Below are positions 50,691 to 61,821 of a DNA stretch of 64,000 nt, one piece after another. Numbering within the stretch: the stretch's first letter is position 1; the number at the start of each line of letters is the position of its first letter. The position numbers and the translations under genes are program-made. The notes below the pieces were generated by a model. That model saw only the letters and a program-made list of their open reading frames with translations. It made no database searches and was not told the origin of the DNA. Source of the DNA: Planctomycetota bacterium (GTDB lineage: Bacteria; Planctomycetota; PLA2; JAEUHO01). The stretch covers positions 186,001 to 250,000 of the forward strand of contig JAJDEN010000008.1 of the NCBI GenBank assembly GCA_029259775.1. Reading direction: 5' to 3'.

Positions 50691-52256
50691 TCAGGCGTCG
50701 GGCGGGTCCATCCAGGCGCCCGCTTCGGGCTCGGGCGGGGCCGCGGGGCGTCTCGCTCGGTCGCGTCCGCCGCCCGCACGGCCCCGACCACGGCCTCCGC
50801 GGCTGCGGCCGCCGCGACCGCGACCGCGCCCACCGCCGCGGCCCTCGCTGCGGCCTCCACGCTGCCGCGCCGGGGGGCGCGGCTTGTCGAAGCCGAGGGT
50901 GATGCCCGCTTCCTCGACGAGGGCTTCCCAGTGATCGACCTGCCGCGGGTCGGCGTCACGAGCCAGCTGGTCCAGCTGCAGGAACGCCAAGGCCGCGGCG
51001 AACCCGGGACGCCGGATCAGGCGCTTCGCGCGCTTGGGCGGCGGCGGGTTGCGCAACTCATCGAGCAGCCAGAGGATGTCGCGCATCTGCATGCCGGCCC
51101 AGCGCGGGATGCTCATGCGCACCGCGACGGGACGGAAGATCTCCTCGAGGTACTCGACGAAGGCCTGGAAGCCCTGGCGCTTGCTCTGACGCCACGTGCG
51201 CAGCAGCCACGGGCCGAACAACACGGCGAGGGCCAGGGACTCAGGTGCCTTGTGCGCTCCGAGGCCCCACTGGTCCGCGGCCCCGAGCAGATTCCACGTC
51301 GCATGCCCCTGCGGCGCGTCGACGGGTTCGCCCTGACTGGCTTCCTCGTGCGTCCCGCCCTCTTCCGTAGGCCACTCGACGGGCTCGTCCAGGAAGGCGG
51401 TGAGCTCGGGCAGCCACACACCGAGGACTCCGAGTTCGTGCAACTCGTGGAACGTGCCGCGGGCGTGTCCGCGCGACAGCATCTTCACCAGCTCGATGTA
51501 GAGGCGCGCCTGACTGGCGTCGTCCAGCTTGGAGGCGTGGCTGTCGATCGCTTCCTTGAGCTCGGGCTCGATCTCGAAGCCGAGTCGCTGCGCGAAGTGC
51601 ACCGCACGCAGCATGCGCACGGGGTCTTCGCAGATGCGCTCGGGCGGGTTCCCGATGCAGCGCAGGACGCGGCTCTCCATGTCCTCCAGGCCGCCGACCC
51701 AATCGATGACCTCGTCCGTCGTGGGATCGTAGAAGAGCGCATTGATCGTGAAGTCGCGGCGGTTGGCGTCTTCCTCGGCCGTACCGAACACGTTCTCGGC
51801 CGAGTTGCGCCAATCGCGCCGATCGCCGCCGCGCTGCCCCTCGTCCGGCGCCACGTGGCGCGACGGGTCGCCGCGGAAGGTGGCCGTCTCGATCACGTGG
51901 TCGCCGGGGAAGCGCACGTGCACCAGCCGGAAGCGCCGCCCGATGACGCGGGCGCTCCGGAACAGCCGCTTGATGCGGTTCGGCGGCGCGTCGGTCGCGA
52001 CATCGAAATCCTTCGGCTCGAGGCCGGCCAGGAGGTCGCGCACACAGCCGCCCACGAGGTAGGCCTCATGGCCTTCGCGCTGCAGCCGCTTCACCACGAA
52101 GACGGCGTGGTCGTCGAGCAGCTTCTCCTTGATCACCCCTCGGCGGCGAACGGGGCCGTTGCCTCCGGTCGGGGTGTCGTCTGCGTGGGGCTCCGCGTCT
52201 GCGTGCAGCTCGTCGTTCGGCGGTGCCGTGTCGCGGTCGGATTGCATGGCGGACAT
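50691..52256 (-). CDS. pcnB: Polynucleotide adenylyltransferase PcnB with Arg/Gly-rich tail
   Basis: 521 aa from the ATG at 52256 (a second ATG at 52247; no clear ribosome-binding site). Class II nucleotidyltransferase motifs are YLVGGCVRDLL (GG at 69-70, RD at 73-74) and DFDVATDA with metal Asp83 and Asp85. RVIGRRFRLVHVRFPGDHVIE-type sequence is characteristic of PcnB rather than CCA-adding enzymes. It adds poly(A) to RNA 3' ends and promotes decay. The last 60 residues form an RGG-rich, probably disordered RNA-binding tail (residues 461-505). The final residues overlap no neighbour. Confidence 0.93.
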   Translation of the reverse strand: MSAMQSDRDTAPPNDELHADAEPHADDTPTGGNGPVRRRGVIKEKLLDDHAVFVVKRLQREGHEAYLVGGCVRDLLAGLEPKDFDVATDAPPNRIKRLFRSARVIGRRFRLVHVRFPGDHVIETATFRGDPSRHVAPDEGQRGGDRRDWRNSAENVFGTAEEDANRRDFTINALFYDPTTDEVIDWVGGLEDMESRVLRCIGNPPERICEDPVRMLRAVHFAQRLGFEIEPELKEAIDSHASKLDDASQARLYIELVKMLSRGHARGTFHELHELGVLGVWLPELTAFLDEPVEWPTEEGGTHEEASQGEPVDAPQGHATWNLLGAADQWGLGAHKAPESLALAVLFGPWLLRTWRQSKRQGFQAFVEYLEEIFRPVAVRMSIPRWAGMQMRDILWLLDELRNPPPPKRAKRLIRRPGFAAALAFLQLDQLARDADPRQVDHWEALVEEAGITLGFDKPRPPARQRGGRSEGRGGGRGRGRGGRSRGGRGRGRAGGGRDRARRPAAPPEPEAGAWMDPPDA

Positions 52257-52334
52257 GGTAGGGGCGCACCTGCTCGACTGCTTCCCCTTGCCATGCAGCT
52301 TCCGCCGAGTCCGATCTACGCCTATGCTCGCGCC

Positions 52335-52862
52335 ATGCTCCTGCGTGCCTCGCTTCTGGCCCTGCTGTCCCTCGTCGGCGACGGATGCTCGGACCTCTCA
52401 GCCCTGGACGGCGGGGGTGGGGGCGGTGCCGCTGTCGTCCCGACCGCTACGGCGCAGGAAGCGATTCGTGGCCAGGCCGAGAAGGCCCTGGACGAGGGCC
52501 GCTACAAGATGGCCTGGAATCTCGAGGTGGACGCCGGCGGAGACCGCGCCCGTCTCGAGGCGGTCGCGCTGGCCGCGCTCGAGGGCCGGAGCCGCCACGT
52601 GGGCGACATGTTTGCCGCTTTGCGGACCAAGCATGGCGCCCTGGCCGCCGGGCCGCGCGGCCGCGTGGACGGCCTGGTCGCCGCCGCGCGTGATGCTGGC
52701 AGGTGGAGCCGGGCCCTGGAGATGGAGTTGTTCACCGCGGACGACCCGGGCAACTTCTCGAGGGCTTGGGCGGTCTACCGTCAGGTGCCCGCGGAGCAGT
52801 CCGCGGCGCTCCTTCCGCTCCTCCAAGACGCCCAGGCCGCGGCGGAAGGGAAGGGCGATTGA
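52335..52862 (+). CDS. Small exported helical protein of unknown function
   Basis: 175 aa from the ATG at 52335 (an in-frame ATG at 52293 would add 14 residues). A signal-like segment (LRASLLALLSLVGDGCSDL) has a Cys but no good lipobox. A Gly stretch and then TPR-like helices follow (AIRGQAEKALDEGRYKMAWNLEVDAGGD, WSRALEMELFTADDPGNFSRAWAVYRQV). The stop overlaps the TTG start of the next gene (TTGA). It is divergent from pcnB. No function is known. Confidence 0.7.
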   Translation: MLLRASLLALLSLVGDGCSDLSALDGGGGGGAAVVPTATAQEAIRGQAEKALDEGRYKMAWNLEVDAGGDRARLEAVALAALEGRSRHVGDMFAALRTKHGALAAGPRGRVDGLVAAARDAGRWSRALEMELFTADDPGNFSRAWAVYRQVPAEQSAALLPLLQDAQAAAEGKGD

Positions 52863-53860
52863 TCCGCATCGCGGTCGCCGGCGCGGGCCAGTGGGGTCGC
52901 AACCACGTCCGCGTGCTTGCTTCGCTGCCGGGAGCGCGTCTCACCTGGGTCGCCGATCCAGATCCCGTTCGGCGTGACGCCGCGGCCGCCCTGGCCCCCC
53001 GGGCGCGCGTGACGGACGACATCGTGGAGGCCCTGGCCGATCCCACGCTGGATGCCGTCGTCGTCGCGAGCCCCGGGCCGACGCACCACGCCGTGGCCTC
53101 GGCGGCGATCGCCGCGGGCAAGCATGTCCTGGTCGAGAAGCCGCTGACGACCCGCAGCGAGACCAGCTGGGATCTCGTGCGGCGCGCCCGCAAGCGCGGC
53201 GTCCTGCTCGCGGTCGGCCACCTCCTGCTCTACCACCCTGTCGTACGTGCCATGAAGCGGGCCGTCTCGGCGCGGTCGTTCGGCGCGATTCGCTACATGC
53301 ACGCGCAGCGCACGAACCTCGGACGCATGCGGCCCCATGAGAGCGCGCTCGAGAGCCTGGCCCCGCACGACGTGAGCGTGATGGTGCACCTGCTCGGCCG
53401 GTGGCCGACCGCCGTCACGGCGACGGGGGCGCGCCATGTGCAGCCGACCTACGACGATGTCGTGTTCCTCGGCCTGCGGTTTCCGGGCAACGTCGTGGCC
53501 CAGATCAGCCTGTCCTGGCTCGAGCCCCAGAAGGCGCGGCGGGTCAGTGTCGTCGGCGAGCACGCCATGGCCGTGTTCGACGACATGGCGCCCGAGCACA
53601 AGCTGCAGGTGCTGCACGCCAAGATCCCGCCGGAGCCCATCGTGCCCGGCCGGCCGCCCGCCCCGGTGCGAAGCACGTATCCGCGTATCGCGGCCCGCGA
53701 ACCCCTGCGGGAGGAACTGCTCGCCTTCGTGAAGGCGATACGCACCGGTACGCCGGCTGAGACGCCCGGCGAGGACGGGGCGCGGGTCATGCGCGTGATG
53801 GACGCCGCCCAGGCATCTCTCGACAGCGGAGGCCACGAGATCGCCCTCAGGATCCGTTGA
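52859..53860 (+). CDS. Gfo/Idh/MocA-family oxidoreductase
   Basis: 333 aa from the TTG at 52859, which overlaps the previous stop. The Rossmann fold shows VAGAGQWGRNHVRVL (GxGxxG) and VLVEKPLT has the family catalytic Lys. NLGRMRPHESALESLAPHDVSVM is the usual substrate region with His. It probably oxidises or reduces a sugar or nucleotide-sugar. With the PLP aminotransferase 21 bp downstream it fits the WlbA/WlbE-type route to 3-amino sugars, although the exact product cannot be told. Confidence 0.92.
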   Translation: MIRIAVAGAGQWGRNHVRVLASLPGARLTWVADPDPVRRDAAAALAPRARVTDDIVEALADPTLDAVVVASPGPTHHAVASAAIAAGKHVLVEKPLTTRSETSWDLVRRARKRGVLLAVGHLLLYHPVVRAMKRAVSARSFGAIRYMHAQRTNLGRMRPHESALESLAPHDVSVMVHLLGRWPTAVTATGARHVQPTYDDVVFLGLRFPGNVVAQISLSWLEPQKARRVSVVGEHAMAVFDDMAPEHKLQVLHAKIPPEPIVPGRPPAPVRSTYPRIAAREPLREELLAFVKAIRTGTPAETPGEDGARVMRVMDAAQASLDSGGHEIALRIR

Positions 53861-53881
53861 CGGCGGATTTGTAGGCAAGGC

Positions 53882-55069
53882 GTGACACGCGGCGGGCAGA
53901 ATCCCGACGTGAATGATCCTGCCGCCGTCCCGTCGTCGACCGTTCCCTCGGCTGGCGAACCCGTCCCGCCCGTGCCGCTCATGGATCCCAAGCGCGCCTA
54001 CGATGCGTGGGGGCCCGCCGCGGAGCAGGCCGTCGTCGAGGTCTTGCGCAGCCACTGCTACCTGAAGGGACCGCGCGTCGCGGCCTTCGAGGATGCCTTC
54101 GCGGCCGAGGTCGGTGTCGCCGAGGCGATCGCCGTCGACTCGTGCACGGACGCCTTGTTCCTCGTCCTGCGTGCCGTCCTGCAGGACCGTCCGCCGGAGG
54201 CGCGCGAGGTGATCCTGCCGCCGTTCACCTTCGTCGCCACCGCCAGCGCCGTCGTGAACGCTGGTGGCACACCCATCTTCGCCGACGTCGATCCGGCGAC
54301 GTGGAACCTCTCGCCCGCGTCCGTGGCCGGCCTGCTCAACGAGCGCACCGCCGCCGTCGTCCCGGTGCACATCTTCGGCGCGCCGGCGGATGTCACTGGG
54401 CTCCGGGAGGTACTCGCCGCGGCCGGTAGCAACGCCTTCCTCTTGGAGGACGCGGCCCAGGCCGTGCAGGCCACGCTGGGGGGCAAGCAAGCCGGTGCGC
54501 TCTGCGATGCCGGAGCGTTCTCCTTCTATCCGTCGAAGAACCTCGCCGCCGTGGGGGATGGCGGCATCGTCACTACCGACGACACCGATCTGGCTGCCAT
54601 GGTGCGCGCGCTGCGCGACCATGGGCAGACGCGCAAGATGTACGACCACGACCATGTCGGCACGAACAGCCGCATGGACGAACTGCAGGCTGCGGTGCTC
54701 CACCTCAAGCTGGCGCACCTGGCCGGCTGGACCGCCGAGCGTCGGGCCGTGGCCGCGCGCTACGACGCAGCGTTCGCTGGCGGCACCCTGCAGCCGCAGG
54801 CGGTGCTGCCGGGCTCGGCGTCGGCCTACCACCTCTACACGGTGCGCGCTCCCGAGCGCGACGCGCTGCGGGCGAGGCTGCAAGCAGCGGGCATCGGGTG
54901 CGGCGTCTACTACCCCGTTCCGCTCCACCGCCAGGCCTGCTTCGCCGGCGGTCAGGAGGGCGCTTGCCCCGAGGCCGACGCGCTTTCGGCCGCGGTGATT
55001 TCCCTCCCGTGCTTCCCCGGCATGACCGCAGCCGAGCAAGATCGCGTGCTGGACGTGCTGGCCAGCTGA
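53882..55069 (+). CDS. DegT/DnrJ/EryC1-family PLP aminotransferase
   Basis: 395 aa from the GTG at 53882 (a GTG at 53909 is possible). Family motifs are VPLMDPKRAY, FGAPADV, LLEDAAQAVQA, GAFSFYPSKNLAAVGDGG with PLP-binding Lys219, and GTNSRMDELQAAVL. It transfers an amino group to a keto-sugar nucleotide in polysaccharide or lipid A/O-antigen-type biosynthesis. It is downstream of the Gfo/Idh/MocA gene and probably shares its transcript. Confidence 0.94.
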   Translation: MTRGGQNPDVNDPAAVPSSTVPSAGEPVPPVPLMDPKRAYDAWGPAAEQAVVEVLRSHCYLKGPRVAAFEDAFAAEVGVAEAIAVDSCTDALFLVLRAVLQDRPPEAREVILPPFTFVATASAVVNAGGTPIFADVDPATWNLSPASVAGLLNERTAAVVPVHIFGAPADVTGLREVLAAAGSNAFLLEDAAQAVQATLGGKQAGALCDAGAFSFYPSKNLAAVGDGGIVTTDDTDLAAMVRALRDHGQTRKMYDHDHVGTNSRMDELQAAVLHLKLAHLAGWTAERRAVAARYDAAFAGGTLQPQAVLPGSASAYHLYTVRAPERDALRARLQAAGIGCGVYYPVPLHRQACFAGGQEGACPEADALSAAVISLPCFPGMTAAEQDRVLDVLAS

Positions 55070-55229
55070 GCCGTAGCGCGTAGGGATCGCCTCCGGCGGG
55101 AGGGGCGCCTTCGTCCAGCGTATCGGTCATGCGTTCACGTTTTTGGACGGGGCGGGCCTCGTGCAGGCCGTAAAGCCCCATCTCTTGGGCCCCGCTTCTA
55201 GGGCACAGGCCGTGCAACGTGGCTTGCCC

Positions 55230-55592
55230 ATGCCCCAGCGCCGCGCCCATGCCCAGGAACGCCGGAAGGATCGAAGGATCCCTGTGGCAGCCCGTGTGCG
55301 CATCGAGTCGCGCGAGGGCGCCGGCATCGTGCAGGCCGACCTCGTCGACGTCAGCGCAGGCGGTCTGCGGGCCACGTGCCCGCTCCCGCAGGGGCTCGTG
55401 GCCGACACCGAGGTCAACGTCGAGATCACCGTGCAGGACGCCAGCGATGCGCGACACCCGCCGCTGGTGAACCTACGGGGTCAGGGCCGGATCGTGCGGC
55501 TGATCGAGAATGCCGGCTCCTACGATGCCGCGCTCGTGTTCACGGGGGCGTTGGCGCTCCGCGAACCGTTCAGCCAGATGCTCATCTTCTAG
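55230..55592 (+). CDS. PilZ domain protein
   Basis: 120 aa from the ATG at 55230; the start is not certain (a GTG at 55212 is in frame) because no ribosome-binding site is obvious. The c-di-GMP-binding motifs are present: RRKDRR (RxxxR, residues 11-16) and D40-V-S42-A-G-G45 (DxSxxG). There is no output domain, so it would act by binding a partner. It lies beside the c-di-GMP synthesis and breakdown genes (58384-61520), which strengthens the assignment. Confidence 0.85.
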   Translation: MPQRRAHAQERRKDRRIPVAARVRIESREGAGIVQADLVDVSAGGLRATCPLPQGLVADTEVNVEITVQDASDARHPPLVNLRGQGRIVRLIENAGSYDAALVFTGALALREPFSQMLIF

Positions 55593-55616
55593 CTCGGCTG
55601 GTGGCTGGCGGTGGGC

Positions 55617-55645
55617 AGCCAAGCGCTCGCCCCACGCGGTTGGCT
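55617..55645. terminator. Hairpin, likely two-way terminator
   Basis: AGCCAA-GCG (55617-55625) pairs with CGC-gg-TTGGCT (55635-55645) between the convergent pilZ-like and ntrC-like genes. Confidence 0.5.
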
Positions 55646-55655
55646 CAGGCGGCCC

Positions 55656-58228
<2,573 letters not shown>

Positions 58229-58383
58229 GGACGTCCCGTGTGGTGGAATCCGAACATCCACCTTTCGACGTCCCGGGCGCCCCAGCTTGAGCGTTCTCGG
58301 GGTTTCGACGCCCTACGTCCCGACGAATGGACGCGGGGGGGGCGGCGAAGTCTGGCGAGAAACCCGTCGATGGGGGCTCGCGG

Positions 58384-59946
58384 CTAGTAGGCCTGGATCT
58401 GGTCCCGGCCCGAGCCCTTGGCCCGGTAGAGCCCCTCGTCGGCCTTGTGCAGCAGGGCGTCGCCCTGCTCGGCGTCGTCGGGGTAGAGGGCATAGCCGCC
58501 CGAAACCGTCACACGGGCCGCCGGGAGGCCCTCCCCGAGGGCGAACGGGCGCCCGCGGATGGCGCCCCGGGCGCGATCGAGCGCCGTCATGGGATCGCGC
58601 TGCGTACCGTCCTCGCGCTCCAGGCCCGGCAGGAGGACAGCGAACTCCTCGCCACCCCAGCGAGCGACCAGATCCGTCTCCCGGAAGGCGCCTTGGAGCC
58701 GCCGGGCGACCTCGATCAGGACCCGGTCGCCGACGGCGTGGCCGTGGCGGTCGTTGAAGGCCTTGAAGTGGTCCACATCCACGAGCCCGACGACGAGACG
58801 GGTTGAAGCACGGCGGGCGCGCTCGAGCTCGCGATGGAGCGCGCGCTCGAAGGCACGACGGTTGGGCAGCTTCGTGAGCGAGTCCATGGTGGAGAGGGAG
58901 CGGGCGCGCTGCAGCTGCCGGGCGCCGCGCAGCGCCAGCCCCGCGTGACGACCGAGTTGCGTCCACGCGCGGATCGTGGCTTCCGAGGGGACCCGGTTGC
59001 CGGGCAGTCCCGTCAGGCTCACGACGCCCTCGCAGGCGCGGCCGCGGCCCAGCGGCAGGACGACGAACGCGGAGGAGCGATAGTCACGCGGGCCTCCGGT
59101 CGATCCGTGGCCTGCGAGCGGGCGGCCCAGGGCGGCCACACGGCCCGCGATGCCCGCGCCGATGGCGCAACGCACCGTGCCGAGGAGGCTGTCGTCGATA
59201 CCGCGGCCGGCGCGCAGGCACAGCGTGCCGCGCTCGGACTCGCGCAGCATCAGGCTGATGCGGCCCGCGTTCGAGACCTCACTCAGCGTGCGCAGGATGT
59301 AGGTCACCAGCGCTCCGAGCTTGGAGATGCGGCGCAGGCAGCCACTGGCGAACTGCCCGGCATCGACGATCTCCGCCGTGGGGGCATCGGCGTCCGCGCG
59401 CGGGAGCGGCGGCCCCGGCTCATCGATCGGCAGCGACGCGGGACGCGGGGCGACGGGCGCGCTGGAGGGCGCGTCCGGCGGTGGGGGCGTCTGCCGCGGA
59501 CGCTCCGGGCGAGGCGCAGGCGGTGCGGCCTGAGGCCAGGTCGACGTCTCCCTCGTTTTCGAGCGTTCGCTTCCGCGGGTGTCCGGCGCGCTGTCCTCCG
59601 GTCCCCAGACCAGCACACCCAGATCACGTGCGACACGGCACGCGTCGTCGTCTTCGCCCCCGTCCAACACCATCAGCGGCGCGTGGCCCAGGCGGCTCTT
59701 GAGGTGTTGCAGGGCGGCGCGGGGACGGGCGTCGAGCACGCGCGCGCTGACGATGCAGCCGGTGATCGGGCGCCCGCCGAAGGCGGTCAGTGCGTCGTGC
59801 ACATCCGTGGCGTGCAGGATCGGGGCGGCCTCGCCCCCGGAGGCGCGGCTCCAGTGGGCTTCGAGCGCGCGCGCGGCGCCCTCGCCGACCGCCAGCCAAC
59901 AGGCCTGATCGTCGGGCAGCGGGTCGCGCGGCGCGGCCTCCCGCAT
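58384..59946 (-). CDS. GAF-GGDEF diguanylate cyclase
   Basis: 520 aa from the ATG at 59946, which overlaps the stop of the HD-GYP gene (TGATG). A partial receiver-like N-terminus (10-120), a disordered Pro-rich linker and a GAF domain (about 210-345) precede the GGDEF domain. The catalytic motif is GGEEF (431-435) and the inhibitory I-site R422-x2-D425 lies five residues before it. It should make c-di-GMP from two GTP, with product inhibition. It is coupled to the HD-GYP phosphodiesterase gene. Confidence 0.94.
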   Translation of the reverse strand: MREAAPRDPLPDDQACWLAVGEGAARALEAHWSRASGGEAAPILHATDVHDALTAFGGRPITGCIVSARVLDARPRAALQHLKSRLGHAPLMVLDGGEDDDACRVARDLGVLVWGPEDSAPDTRGSERSKTRETSTWPQAAPPAPRPERPRQTPPPPDAPSSAPVAPRPASLPIDEPGPPLPRADADAPTAEIVDAGQFASGCLRRISKLGALVTYILRTLSEVSNAGRISLMLRESERGTLCLRAGRGIDDSLLGTVRCAIGAGIAGRVAALGRPLAGHGSTGGPRDYRSSAFVVLPLGRGRACEGVVSLTGLPGNRVPSEATIRAWTQLGRHAGLALRGARQLQRARSLSTMDSLTKLPNRRAFERALHRELERARRASTRLVVGLVDVDHFKAFNDRHGHAVGDRVLIEVARRLQGAFRETDLVARWGGEEFAVLLPGLEREDGTQRDPMTALDRARGAIRGRPFALGEGLPAARVTVSGGYALYPDDAEQGDALLHKADEGLYRAKGSGRDQIQAY

Positions 59947-61520
59947 CAGAGCTGGTCTCGCGGCAGCGCGAGCAGCGCATCGGCCGCCTCGCACATGAAC
60001 TGGGTCCCGCTCAACCGGTCGACCTCCGCCAGCGCCTCACGTCGGGAGCGTGAGCGGCGGTAGGGGCGCGGGCTCACCATGGCATCGTAGGCCTCGGCGA
60101 CGCCGATCACGCCGGCGCCGATGGGGATCTGGCCGTCCCGCAGGCGGTCCGGGTAGCCACGACCGTCGGGGCGCTCGTGGTGGTGACGCACGAAGGCCGC
60201 CGCTTCGCCAAACGGCGCGAGGATCTGCGCGCCGATGACCGGGTGCATCCGGATGACGGCTTGCTCGTCGGCGCTCAACGGCCCTTCGCGTTGCAGCATG
60301 CCGTCCGGGATGCCCACTTCACCGACGTCGTGCAGGCGCGCGGCCATCTCGATCACGCGCTGCAGCCGTGGCGAGAGACCCATGTGCTTCGAGATGCTGC
60401 CGGCCAGCTTGGCCACGCGGTTGGAGTGCCCCGTGAACAGGCTGCCGCGGCCTTCGAGCGCCTCGATGATGCGTTCGGCCACGCCGAGAGCGTTGTGCTC
60501 CGCGGCGCGGCGGTTGACCTGGCCCTCGAGTGCGACGCTGAGGGCCTGAGGTACCAGCGAGAGCAGGAAGTCGTCGCTGCTGTCATCCTCTTCCGACGGC
60601 AGCGTGCGCAGCATCGTCACGCCGCCCACCGGCTGATCGGAGAGCCGCACGACCGCGGCCAGGGCCTGGAGCGGCGCGCCGTGGCCCAGCACGGTGTCCT
60701 TCGTAAGGCCGTTCTCGACGAGGCAGGCGCGATGGAGGAGCGCCGCGCTCATCGCCTTCAGCATGGGCATCGACGACACCGTGCTCTGGCACTCGGCCGT
60801 GCGCACGCCGTCGCCCAGGTCGAGCTCGATCCGGGTGACGTGCGCCTGGAAGCGGGTCGACAGGATGCGCGTGGTCGTGTGCAGCATCCGGTCGAGGCGG
60901 TCTTCGCGTGCCAGCAGGCCCGTGAGCTCGCGGATGAAGTCGAGGTCCCGCACGCGGCGCTCGAGTTCGTCCTGCGAGAGGCTGAGGTCCTCGCGGACCT
61001 GGCGCAGATCGGCCTCGACCTTGCGGCTGCGCTTGCGCAGCGTGTCCGCTTCGGAGCGGGCGCGCTTGACGGCAGCCTGCTCGTCGCGCGCCATGCGGCC
61101 GGTGTTGAGGACCCGCTGCACGACGCGGCGCAGGTCATCGAGGGCGAACGGCTTCGTGAGGTAGTCGTCCGCGCCGAAACGCAGGGCCTGGACGGCGGTC
61201 TCCGTCGAGGCGAAGGCGGTGATCAGGATGCTGCCGAGCTCGGGCCGGATCTCCTTGGCCGAGCGGATCAAGTCCAGTCCGCTGATGGTCGGCATGCGCA
61301 GGTCGGTGATCAGGATGTCGGCCGCCACGCTCTTGAGGTCGGCGAGGGCGTCATGGCCATCCGCGAAGGTCGTGACCTGGTAGCCCTCCCGCTTGAGCGC
61401 ACTCGCCAGCAACTCGCGGATCTGGGGCTCGTCGTCCACCACGAAGACCCGCGCGCCCGACTGACGCCGGGGGCGTTTCGCCTGGCGCGTGATCGTCCAT
61501 TCGGGGAGGAGGGGCCGCAT
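59946..61520 (-). CDS. Receiver-HD-GYP c-di-GMP phosphodiesterase
   Basis: 524 aa from the ATG at 61520 (no strong ribosome-binding site). A receiver domain (Asp73 in ITDLRMPTISG) is followed by a coiled coil (about 145-195), a GAF-like region (about 200-340) and an HD-GYP domain. His397-Asp398 (LHDVGEVGIPD), HHHERPDGRGYP (446-457) complete the active site. It should hydrolyse c-di-GMP under control of phosphorylation. The downstream GGDEF gene starts in its stop codon, so the two opposing enzymes are made together. Confidence 0.95.
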   Translation of the reverse strand: MRPLLPEWTITRQAKRPRRQSGARVFVVDDEPQIRELLASALKREGYQVTTFADGHDALADLKSVAADILITDLRMPTISGLDLIRSAKEIRPELGSILITAFASTETAVQALRFGADDYLTKPFALDDLRRVVQRVLNTGRMARDEQAAVKRARSEADTLRKRSRKVEADLRQVREDLSLSQDELERRVRDLDFIRELTGLLAREDRLDRMLHTTTRILSTRFQAHVTRIELDLGDGVRTAECQSTVSSMPMLKAMSAALLHRACLVENGLTKDTVLGHGAPLQALAAVVRLSDQPVGGVTMLRTLPSEEDDSSDDFLLSLVPQALSVALEGQVNRRAAEHNALGVAERIIEALEGRGSLFTGHSNRVAKLAGSISKHMGLSPRLQRVIEMAARLHDVGEVGIPDGMLQREGPLSADEQAVIRMHPVIGAQILAPFGEAAAFVRHHHERPDGRGYPDRLRDGQIPIGAGVIGVAEAYDAMVSPRPYRRSRSRREALAEVDRLSGTQFMCEAADALLALPRDQL

Positions 61521-61821
61521 GACCCGAACATCGGTTCGTATCGGCCCGACCTTGGGCCCCCGAGGCCCTCCGTCTCGCCTTGAGACGCCAAAAAACGCGC
61601 GCCCGTGTCTTCGCGATGGGGGCCCCTGCCTCGCGCGAGGACGCAGCGCGTGGGACGCGCCCGGCTTCGGGCCTGCGACGGGTGCTGCCGCCTGGGAGCG
61701 CCGGTCGGGAGGGGAATCCGGCAGGCCCAAGCTGGCAACTGGTACGGCGCTTCCGGAGCAGATCTGATACGGTCCGGAGGCTTCGATGTGCTCAGCCCCG
61801 GGACCCATGGAGGTTGCCGCC
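61521..61821. other. Divergent intergenic region with a 12-bp palindrome
   Basis: This 301-bp gap separates the HD-GYP gene and the HExxH gene and should contain promoters for both. It holds a perfect palindrome, CCTCGCGCGAGG (61629-61640), and a TACGGT hexamer (61768-61773) 48 bp before the plus-strand GTG. No gene is credible here. Confidence 0.5.
61768..61773 (+). promoter_or_regulatory. Candidate -10 element TACGGT
   Basis: It lies 48 bp before the GTG at 61822, same hexamer as at 7239-7244. No -35 was recognised. Confidence 0.3.

Noticed and set aside
52781-55039. 752-aa minus-strand open frame opposite the Gfo/Idh/MocA and DegT genes
   Set aside because: Both plus-strand genes are certain from motifs. 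The antisense frame mirrors their codon bias and has no known motif.
55070-55229. Possible c-di-GMP riboswitch before the PilZ gene
   Set aside because: The gap contains some GC-rich stems but not the conserved cores of known c-di-GMP riboswitches, and its start is uncertain, so I do not call it.
61521-61821. Sigma-54 promoter near the signalling block
   Set aside because: I looked for a GG-N10-GC arrangement of the TGGCAC-N5-TTGC type by eye before the signalling genes and found no convincing match.
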